A stretch of DNA of 64,000 bases from Pirellulaceae bacterium (lineage in GTDB: Bacteria > Planctomycetota > Planctomycetia > Pirellulales > Pirellulaceae): positions 682,001 to 746,000 of the forward strand of contig JAHBXT010000002.1 in the NCBI GenBank assembly GCA_019636385.1, read 5' to 3'. Each line of letters opens with the position of its first letter. Position 1 is the stretch's first letter. Shown here in pieces: positions 15,322 through 21,726 of this stretch. Below the pieces are notes generated by a model. The model worked only from the letters and a program-made list of their open reading frames with translations, searched no databases and was not told the origin of the DNA. The position numbers and the translations under genes are program-made.

Positions 15322-18056
15322 GCGTTTCGATTCGCGAAGTCAAAATCGCCGCACGAGGTCAGTGGATTGGCCTTTTGCAAGACGCCGGTTTGCCTGCTGA
15401 TTGCCTTGAAAAGCGCCCGCAACCATGTCCAAAGTGTGGTGGAACGGATCGCTACGGCGTAGCAAAAGACGTCGCCGAAACAGGTGCTGTGTTCTGCCGC
15501 CATTGTTTCAACAAAACTTCGAAGATTAGGCCGGGCGATGGTGTTGCTACCGTTGCTTGGTTGATGAACATAACCAACGGTGAAGCGGCAAAATGGATCG
15601 CTGGTCGGCTCGGCATGAATGGAGAACCAACGACTACCCCCGTGGACATTATCACGGCAACGTGTCGCGATAAGCGAATGCCAGTTGAGGCATTCAAATT
15701 GTTCGGCGTGAAGGAAGTCCAGCGGGGTAGGAATCGATTGGTCGTCTGTCGTGTTGAACTTTACAACGAAGCGGGTGTCGTTCATTCGCACTTTGATTTA
15801 TGGCCGGGCGACAAAGGCCGTGTGAAACCAGGCAAAGGGAATAGCGGTTTGTTTTTTCCTGGTCGATTACCTGCGGCTGGTGAAAAGTGGTTGGCCGTCG
15901 AAGGCGTGAAGGATGCTGCCGCGTTAGTTGGACTCGGCTACAACGCTTTCGGCTATTGCGGTAACAAGTTGGCGACGAAATACGCTCGATTGTTTGAGGG
16001 CGTGGACGCGATTGTCATGCCTGACTTGGATACTGCCGGAATGCTCGGGGCCAATCAAACTGCGGGAGTTCTGGCGAGCATAGCTTCTTCGGTCTCAATC
16101 GCGCGAATGCCGGGCGTGGTGAAGGATAAACACGGCGATGACGTTCGCGACGTTCTGCAAAAGCCTGACGGCGAAAAAAGTGTTCGGGCAACGATCGAGG
16201 CGGCAACACCGTGGAAGCCTAGCTCCGATGCGTGCGGTAACGACACGAGGCCAAAAGTCAAGATCACCATGAAGGAGGCCGCTGTCACGGATGAAGTGGT
16301 CCAGCATCTCGGTAAACTAGGTTGGGATTCACCGTGGATCAATGCTAGGTATTCAGAATCGGTGCGATTGTTTGTTCGCGGTGGCGTGCTGGTGCACGCA
16401 ATTGAGAGTGACGACGTTGATACAGAGGGACGATTGTCTGTTCGTGATTTGCCGCCATGCTTAGTTCGTGAGCGGATCACGCAAGCATGTTCTCTTATCA
16501 CGGAAATAGAATCCGAAGAGGAAGTCGACATTAAGCCAACACGTCCACCGGGCTGGTTGGTCGATGCGGTTTATCGACGTGGAAGCTATGGCGGCGCGAT
16601 ACGTCCACTGTCGGGCATCATTGAGTCACCCACGATTCGCGTAGATGGCTCGATTGTTCAGATGCCGGGGTACGATCGACAAACAGGATTGATCTTTCGT
16701 TCGTCAACATTGTTTCCGCCGGTGCCTGAGTCACCAACAAGGGACGATGCGGCGAGAGCGTTAGCAGAATTACTGGACGTACTAGTCGATTTCCCGATGC
16801 AGGATGATGCAGACGGTGCGGCATGGGCATCGATGGTATTGTCCATGATTGGCCGATCTTGCATTGATGGCTACGTCCCACTATTCGCAGTCACCGCCAA
16901 CATTCGCGGCGCTGGAAAGTCGTTGCTAGTCGATGCGGCAACGCTGATCGCTTACGGTCGGCGTGCGGCTCGAAAAGCATTTACCCGCGATGATGACGAA
17001 ATGCGAAAGTCGATCACAGCGGTTGCTATTGGGGCCGTCCCAAGCGTGTTGTTTGATAATCTAGACGTTCAATTGGGCGGAGCTGCCCTGGATGCTGCAA
17101 TCACGTCCTCAACTTGGTCTGACAGAATCCTAGGACAATCACGGATGACGGGCGATTTGCCAATGCGGACAATTTGGTCGGCAACGGGTAACAACATGGC
17201 TTTCGGCTCGGACGTGGGCCGTCGCGTCCTACCCATTCGCCTGCAGTCACCACTCGAAGCGCCGGAAACCCGATCTGGTTTCGTACATCCTGATCTCTTA
17301 GCGTGGGTCGAGTCACAACGACCAAGGCTTGCGGTTGCCGCGCTAACGATCCTAAGAGCATACTTCGTCGCGGGCTGCCCCTCTCAACCCAAGGGTGAGT
17401 GGGGGTCTTTTGAATTCTGGTCGGCGACTATTCGCGGGGCGATCGTTTGGGCTGGTGGTGCTGATCCATTGCCGACGCGGGCTACGGCTCTCGCTGGTGA
17501 TGATACGGCTGCTCTGCTCGGCAAGCTGATTACGGGCATCGAACAGGCTGATCCATCAGGCATGGGGCTGACAACGAAAGAGATTCAGCGAAAAACTTTT
17601 GGCAGCCAGGGCAACTTCGACGAAAACGAGGCTCTGGCCGAAGCGGTGTTTGAGATTTGTGGCGAAAGGTTTGAGGCTCGGCAATTCGGTCGACGGGTTC
17701 GCGGGTTCAGGAAGCGAGTCTGGGAGGGTCGCTATATCGATGACGAATCGGCGGGAGGTGGCGTGAAGCGGTGGCGGGTCCGAAGAGTCGAAAGTGGGTT
17801 AGGTGGGTTCAGTAGGTCAAAGTCGGCCCGATTGAATCCCGATGCCGGTAAGTCGCAAGCTGAATCTGTGCGACACAACGCACAACCAAGCCAAGAACGA
17901 CCGGAAATTATCCATCCTGACCAACCTAACCCACTCGAAAACGATGCGGGCAAGAATGGTGATAGTGGGTTAAGTGGGTTGAATGGGTCAATCTCCACTC
18001 AATCAGACCTTGATTTTGGTTCGTCGCATGGCTGCGGATCGGTGGTGGAACTATGA
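15318..18056 (+). CDS. Primase-helicase replication protein, P4-alpha-like
   Basis: 912 aa. A zinc-binding primase domain opens the protein (C37-x2-C40 and C60-x2-C63). A Toprim-like segment follows, with 'AVEGVKDAAALV' (E195) and 'VMPDLDTAG' (D236, D238). The C-terminal half is a helicase-type ATPase with Walker A 'NIRGAGKSLLV' (K534), a Walker B-like 'SVLFDNLD' (D580) and 'TIWSATGNN', a sensor-like segment. This architecture drives replication of integrative plasmids and satellites. The last 90 residues are low-complexity (Ser/Gly/Asn) because the DNA there is an array of 9-bp iterons. It is coupled to the HTH gene upstream and the 95-aa gene downstream (4-base overlaps). Confidence 0.9.
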   Translation: MSVSIREVKIAARGQWIGLLQDAGLPADCLEKRPQPCPKCGGTDRYGVAKDVAETGAVFCRHCFNKTSKIRPGDGVATVAWLMNITNGEAAKWIAGRLGMNGEPTTTPVDIITATCRDKRMPVEAFKLFGVKEVQRGRNRLVVCRVELYNEAGVVHSHFDLWPGDKGRVKPGKGNSGLFFPGRLPAAGEKWLAVEGVKDAAALVGLGYNAFGYCGNKLATKYARLFEGVDAIVMPDLDTAGMLGANQTAGVLASIASSVSIARMPGVVKDKHGDDVRDVLQKPDGEKSVRATIEAATPWKPSSDACGNDTRPKVKITMKEAAVTDEVVQHLGKLGWDSPWINARYSESVRLFVRGGVLVHAIESDDVDTEGRLSVRDLPPCLVRERITQACSLITEIESEEEVDIKPTRPPGWLVDAVYRRGSYGGAIRPLSGIIESPTIRVDGSIVQMPGYDRQTGLIFRSSTLFPPVPESPTRDDAARALAELLDVLVDFPMQDDADGAAWASMVLSMIGRSCIDGYVPLFAVTANIRGAGKSLLVDAATLIAYGRRAARKAFTRDDDEMRKSITAVAIGAVPSVLFDNLDVQLGGAALDAAITSSTWSDRILGQSRMTGDLPMRTIWSATGNNMAFGSDVGRRVLPIRLQSPLEAPETRSGFVHPDLLAWVESQRPRLAVAALTILRAYFVAGCPSQPKGEWGSFEFWSATIRGAIVWAGGADPLPTRATALAGDDTAALLGKLITGIEQADPSGMGLTTKEIQRKTFGSQGNFDENEALAEAVFEICGERFEARQFGRRVRGFRKRVWEGRYIDDESAGGGVKRWRVRRVESGLGGFSRSKSARLNPDAGKSQAESVRHNAQPSQERPEIIHPDQPNPLENDAGKNGDSGLSGLNGSISTQSDLDFGSSHGCGSVVEL
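17793..17990. repeat. Iteron array R: 9-bp repeats within the primase 3' end
   Basis: Three direct 9-mers at 17793-17819 (GTGGGTT at 17794 and 17803, then a variant), an inverted pair at about 17918-17935, and three more direct copies at 17964-17990 (AGTGGGTTA, AGTGGGTTG, AATGGGTCA). The period is 9 bp throughout and the consensus equals array L. The position at the end of the rep gene suits an origin. Confidence 0.65.
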
Positions 18057-18340
18057 CGGCTGCCGAAACGATCGCCGAACTATCTAAGATGGGCATTTCC
18101 GTAGACTGTCCAACACCGGGGCGGATTCGATTGACTGCCAAAGTGGGTGACGTGCCAGCGGACGCGGTCGCGTTAGCGCGGGATCGCAAACCAGAACTGA
18201 TCGACCTGCTATCCCAAAGCTGCCAACCCCACACTAAGCCTGAGAACTACATCGAAGGGCGTGCACCTAACCGACCTGGTTGGATTCGAACGACGTGTCG
18301 CGTTTGCGGTCGGTTCATTGGCTATCGCCCATCAACATAA
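18053..18340 (+). CDS. Small hypothetical protein with C-terminal CxxC (95 aa)
   Basis: The N-terminal two thirds ('ETIAELSKMGISVDCPTPGRIRLTAKVGDVPADAVALARDRKPELIDLL') resembles the small helix-strand docking fold found before or after primases. The C-terminus ends 'CRVCGRFIGYRP', half of a zinc ribbon, which could complete a metal site in a dimer. It overlaps the primase stop by four bases. Co-translation with the primase suggests an accessory replication factor; the function is not established. Confidence 0.75.
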   Translation: MTAAETIAELSKMGISVDCPTPGRIRLTAKVGDVPADAVALARDRKPELIDLLSQSCQPHTKPENYIEGRAPNRPGWIRTTCRVCGRFIGYRPST

Positions 18341-18385
18341 CACAAGGTATTGACGATAAAATCAACAAGGGAGTAGAATGCTACT

Positions 18386-18640
18386 ATGGCGAAAGTGACC
18401 TTAACACCGACTGCAATCAGCCAGTTGGAAGAACTCGGCAATCCGATTCATGCTCGGGTAATCAGGTTGTTGGTTCGCTTGCAAAATTGGCCGGACGTGA
18501 GCGGTGCTAAGCCGCTGTCGGGCGGATTGGCGGGCCGATACCGGCTACGAACGGGAGACTACCGATTGCAATTCAATCTGAGCGGTGACGAAGTTGTTGT
18601 CGAGAAGGTTGGACATCGGGACAAATTCTACGAGGACTGA
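18386..18640 (+). CDS. RelE/ParE-family toxin
   Basis: 84 aa with the RelE fold order: 'LTPTAISQLEELGNPIHARVIRLLVRLQNWPDVSGAKPLSGGLAGRYRLRTGDYRLQFNLSGDEVVVEKVGHRDKFYED'-type layout, summarised here as two helices, then the 'GRYRLRTGDYRLQF' beta strands and the terminal 'VGHRDKFYED'. The basic residues in the RYRLRTGDYR segment and the final His-Arg are where ribosome-dependent mRNA interferases act. It precedes its antitoxin gene by seven bases, the HigBA-like order. It probably stabilises the element against loss. Confidence 0.88.
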   Translation: MAKVTLTPTAISQLEELGNPIHARVIRLLVRLQNWPDVSGAKPLSGGLAGRYRLRTGDYRLQFNLSGDEVVVEKVGHRDKFYED

Positions 18641-18647
18641 AACACAC

Positions 18648-19052
18648 ATGGCGACACAGCAAACAATCACGATTGAGGGCAAGGCTTATGTCCTGCTACC
18701 ACGGGATGAGTATGAAAGATTGACCATACTTGCCAAAGCGGCTGTTCTTCCTGCGTTGCCAGAAGCCGACGCGAAAGGAAACTATCCGGCGGTCGAGTAT
18801 GCGACGGCAAGTTTGGCGAGGAAAATTATTCGTGATCGCGCGGCAGCTGGCCTGACTCAACGCAAGCTGGCTGAGTTGGCTGGTATTAGTTTCGAGAATC
18901 TGTGCCGAATCGAAACAGGCAAGCAAGTTCCCAGTGTGCCGACAATCGAAAAGATTGATCGAGCGATCAAAGACGTAATGAAGAAAGCTGGGAAATCAGC
19001 GAAGCCAACGAAGCTGAAAGCGAAGGGGGCGGCTCCGAAGTCAACGCGATAA
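18648..19052 (+). CDS. XRE-family antitoxin
   Basis: 134 aa starting at the ATG at 18648; a longer frame from 18585 overlaps the toxin and lacks family character. The N-terminus ('IEGKAYVLLPRDEYERL') resembles a Phd-like segment. The Cro/C1 HTH is 'RAAAGLTQRKLAELAGISFENLCRIETGKQVPSVPTIEKI'. The C-terminus is Lys-rich. As antitoxin it should bind the RelE-like toxin and repress their shared promoter in the gap before 18386. Confidence 0.88.
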   Translation: MATQQTITIEGKAYVLLPRDEYERLTILAKAAVLPALPEADAKGNYPAVEYATASLARKIIRDRAAAGLTQRKLAELAGISFENLCRIETGKQVPSVPTIEKIDRAIKDVMKKAGKSAKPTKLKAKGAAPKSTR

Positions 19053-19083
19053 TACCGATTCACAAACGGAAAAGATAAGAGTC

Positions 19084-20766
19084 ATGGCTACACTTTTCAA
19101 GAAGCAATTCACTAAACCAATACCCGTTGACGCGAAGATTGTTTCGCGAACAGTAAGCGGCGAATCGAAACAGTTTGCTCAGTGGGTCGACCGTAAAGGG
19201 AAACGACGATCGGCTGAACTGACTGCTGGCGGCGAGCGGATCAAATCGGAAGCGGCAACATGGACCGCTAAGTATCGCGATGGTGAAGGCGTTGTCTGTG
19301 AAGTGGCAACGGGATGCCGCGATAAACAAGCGGCTCAATCTGTGCTTGATGAATTGTTGCGACGTGCGGAACTGGTCAAAGCAAAGGTGTTGTCCCCCGA
19401 TCAAGACCGTATCGCCGATCATGCTGGAACGCCACTTTCTGAACACATCGATGCATTCTTGGATTATCAACGCCGCAAAGGAACACATACCGACCGCGTC
19501 AAGCATTACGAAACGAAACTTTACGAAACTGCCAACGCTTGCAAGTTTCGGACGCTTTGTGATTTGTCAGTCGATCGGCTCGAAAGGTGGTTGTCGGAAG
19601 AGCGGAGCGGCGATCGTGATTTAGGGGCTGCTGTTTACAACGGCTATCGAGAATCATGGTTAGCGTTTGGGAATTGGTGTATCGGTAAGCGCGTTACTGG
19701 CAAACAAACACACTTCAACGGCGAAAAGAGACTGCTTGCCAATCCGTTTGACGGTATGGCGCGACTGAATGAAAAGGCCGACCGACGACGACGGGCAAGA
19801 GCATTGACAGAGGATGAACTATCTCGGTTGCTGGGTGCTGCGCGCCGTCGCCCGCTTGAACATGCGATGACAGTTTACCGTGGCGCTAACAAGGGTAAGT
19901 TGCTTGCTAAGGTTCCTGAGGAGCGTCGGCAAGAACTCGAGCGCTTAGGAGCTGAACGCGCACTGATCTACAAGACGGCTGTTTTGACCGGTCTTCGATT
20001 GAACGAACTACGAACGCTAACGTGTCGCGATTTGTCGTTCGGCGATGTTCCGTTCATCAAGCTGGAACATGGCAACGAAAAGAACCGGCAAGGATCGACA
20101 TTGGCTATCCGATCGGACTTGGCTGCCGAACTGCGGGAATGGATCGCTGGCCGGGAACGTGGCGACCGGGTGTTCGATGTCCCGGCGGGATTGCTGCGAA
20201 TTATGAATCGAGATTTGAAAGCGGCTGGCATCCCCAAGAAGGACGCTGACGGTTACGTAGTTCATGTCCATGCGTTGCGACACAGTTTCGGGACTCACCT
20301 GTCCAAAGCTGGGATTGCCCCGCGTGTGGCGCAAGCTGCCATGCGTCACAGCAACATTGGCTTGACGATGGGCACTTACACCGATGCACGGCTGCTCGAC
20401 ACATCCGAAGCGATCGAAGCATTACCCATATTCCGCAATCAACCCGCTCAGTCAGCGACCTCGAAAGCTTGCACCAATGAGGAGGTTACTGCGAATGCAC
20501 CGACTACTTGTGCGACTGATGAAACGCTGGAAAACGACGCAACGACTACTCCTCGAAAGCTTGCACCAACGCTTGCACCAACTATGGGCCAGAGTGGTCA
20601 AAATCAGTCCATTTCAGTCAATTTGATGACGGATGAACTGGGCGATCAAGACACGAAAAAACCCAGTAAAACACTGAGAAATACTGGGTTTCTGGTAGTG
20701 GGCGGTGCTGGACTCGAACCAGTGACCTCAACGATGTCAACGTTGCGCTCTAACCAACTGAGCTAA
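19084..20766 (+). CDS. int: Tyrosine recombinase (integrase) of the element, with attP inside its 3' end
   Basis: 560 aa in the integrated state. Catalytic residues are visible: R305 ('TGLRLNEL'), H396-x2-R399 ('[11 protein letters not shown]'), H422 ('MRHSNIG') and nucleophile Y432 ('GTYTDA'). A SAM-like core-binding domain precedes them ('[18 protein letters not shown]'). A long tail of 128 residues follows the Tyr, partly encoded by arm-type repeats. The last part crosses the tRNA terminator and runs antisense through tRNA-Val ('[14 protein letters not shown]') before a chance stop. Residues 554-560 come from chromosomal DNA. In the excised circle these seven would be replaced by 67 residues from 2304-2506. 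The ATG at 19084 lies 31 bases after the antitoxin gene. Confidence 0.95.
   Translation: MATLFKKQFTKPIPVDAKIVSRTVSGESKQFAQWVDRKGKRRSAELTAGGERIKSEAATWTAKYRDGEGVVCEVATGCRDKQAAQSVLDELLRRAELVKAKVLSPDQDRIADHAGTPLSEHIDAFLDYQRRKGTHTDRVKHYETKLYETANACKFRTLCDLSVDRLERWLSEERSGDRDLGAAVYNGYRESWLAFGNWCIGKRVTGKQTHFNGEKRLLANPFDGMARLNEKADRRRRARALTEDELSRLLGAARRRPLEHAMTVYRGANKGKLLAKVPEERRQELERLGAERALIYKTAVLTGLRLNELRTLTCRDLSFGDVPFIKLEHGNEKNRQGSTLAIRSDLAAELREWIAGRERGDRVFDVPAGLLRIMNRDLKAAGIPKKDADGYVVHVHALRHSFGTHLSKAGIAPRVAQAAMRHSNIGLTMGTYTDARLLDTSEAIEALPIFRNQPAQSATSKACTNEEVTANAPTTCATDETLENDATTTPRKLAPTLAPTMGQSGQNQSISVNLMTDELGDQDTKKPSKTLRNTGFLVVGGAGLEPVTSTMSTLRSNQLS
20459..20581 (+). repeat. Candidate integrase arm-type sites, right (3 copies of GCTTGCACCAA)
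   Basis: Copies at 20467-20477, 20559-20569 and 20571-20581. The first two sit in a longer shared 19-mer, CCTCGAAAGCTTGCACCAA, at 20459 and 20551. The tandem pair ends 117 bases before the right core. All lie within the integrase tail coding sequence ('KLAPTLAPT'). Confidence 0.55.
20656..20689 (-). terminator. Rho-independent terminator of tRNA-Val
   Basis: On the minus strand, just past the tRNA 3' end, ACCCAGTA (minus strand, 20689-20682) pairs with TACTGGGT (20668-20661) around a 13-base loop, followed by a run of six T (20661-20656). It belongs to the element-borne copy of the tRNA 3' region and overlaps integrase codons on the plus strand. Confidence 0.8.
20699..20743 (-). repeat. Right attachment repeat, within intact tRNA-Val
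   Basis: 45 bases identical to 2259-2303. Crossover must lie within this block, whose inner edge is in the anticodon loop region, a usual target for tyrosine integrases. Confidence 0.92.
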
Positions 20767-20772
20767 CCGCCC
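20699..20772 (-). tRNA. tRNA-Val, anticodon GAC
   Basis: 74 nt without an encoded CCA. Acceptor GGGCGGT pairs with ACCGCCC; the D arm is GCTC/GAGC; the anticodon stem CAACG/CGTTG encloses TTGACAT, giving anticodon GAC; the T loop is TTCGAGT. The outermost T-stem pair (A-C) is mismatched. The 5' part (20744-20772) is original chromosome and the 3' part was supplied by the integrated element, so the gene is functional. Confidence 0.95.
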
Positions 20773-20992
20773 GCAGGAAACGGTTGGAAGACTCCACCCG
20801 TTTCCTGCTTTGCTTGTGAAAGTTTGTCGATTTGAGCCCAGCTCGTCAAGGCATGTTTGCAGTTTCGTGTACAATGCCCTTCAACGTAGAAAAGTCGCTC
20901 AACGGTGGAGGCTGCCGAAACAACTCCGACCGTTGGTCGAATCTTTGCTAGTTTCAGTTCACACGTTAATCAAAATCGAGTCGAGTCTTCCA

Positions 20993-21694
20993 ATGAACGC
21001 CAATCGTCGTCATTTCGTCATTGCAGCTAGCGCGGTAGGGGCTGCGACATGGATCGGGTCCAGTCCCCTTCATTGCCGTGCAGCCGAAGCCAGTTTGCCC
21101 GACCTGGATTACGCCAAAAATGCCCTCGAGCCCTACATCGACACACAGACGATGGAGATTCACCATGGCAAGCACCATCAAGCGTATATCAATAACCTGA
21201 ATAAAGCTCTGGCCGACCATCCACAGTTACAGCAAAAGCCGCTGGATAAGTTGTTGACCGATTTGGACAGTCTGCCCGATTCGATTCGCAATGCGGTTCG
21301 CAATAATGGAGGCGGGCATGTGAATCACTCGCTGTTCTGGAAGATGATGGCTCCTGATGGCGGTAAGCAGGATCGAGGTGCCATCGGCAAGGCAATCGAC
21401 TCGACGTTTGGCGACTTTGAGAAGTTCCAACAGGCGTTCGCGGCAGCAGCCATGGGACAATTCGGTAGCGGCTGGGCTTGGCTGGTAGCTTCCGGGGGCA
21501 AACTGGAAGTCATGAGCACCCCCAATCAAGATACGCCGATCTCCAAAGGGAAGGTACCACTGCTGGGCATCGACGTGTGGGAGCATGCCTACTATTTGAA
21601 ATATCAGAATCTACGAGCTAACTACATCGCCGCTTGGTGGAACGTTGTGAATTGGAGATTCGTCAACGAACTATTCGCCGGCGCGAATAAATAG
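20993..21694 (+). CDS. sod: Superoxide dismutase, Mn/Fe family (Mn-type features), exported
   Basis: 233 aa from the ATG at 20993; the frame is open upstream but lacks family character. A Tat-like leader ('[19 protein letters not shown]') ends near residue 31. The mature enzyme has the N-terminal helical hairpin ('[21 protein letters not shown]'), '[11 protein letters not shown]' and '[15 protein letters not shown]', which supply the three His and one Asp metal ligands. The GGGH before NHSLFW and the 'STPNQD' Gln favour Mn over Fe. It detoxifies superoxide in the periplasm or an equivalent compartment. It is followed 32 bases later by another Tat-leader protein on the same strand. Confidence 0.95.
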   Translation: MNANRRHFVIAASAVGAATWIGSSPLHCRAAEASLPDLDYAKNALEPYIDTQTMEIHHGKHHQAYINNLNKALADHPQLQQKPLDKLLTDLDSLPDSIRNAVRNNGGGHVNHSLFWKMMAPDGGKQDRGAIGKAIDSTFGDFEKFQQAFAAAAMGQFGSGWAWLVASGGKLEVMSTPNQDTPISKGKVPLLGIDVWEHAYYLKYQNLRANYIAAWWNVVNWRFVNELFAGANK

Positions 21695-21726
21695 GTTCGG
21701 CAGTTTTTGCGCCAAGGACGACAACG

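Larger units (their letters stand above)
2259..20743. mobile_element. Integrative element in tRNA-Val(GAC), about 18.5 kb, carrying a type I restriction system
   Basis: An exact 45-bp direct repeat (2259-2303 and 20699-20743) bounds the element. The right copy is part of an intact tRNA-Val on the minus strand; the left copy is the displaced 3' half, from discriminator base to anticodon loop. A tyrosine integrase reads toward the tRNA at the right end. Between the repeats are HTH/excisionase-like genes, a primase-helicase, iterons, a toxin-antitoxin pair and a complete hsd operon. No conjugation or virion genes are visible, so it is either a satellite or mobilisable island, or an autonomously replicating integrative plasmid. 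One 60-base stretch counted by hand in hsdM (4681) is 62% G+C and one in the 676-aa gene (13981) is 48%, hinting that the hsd cassette has its own history. Confidence 0.9.
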
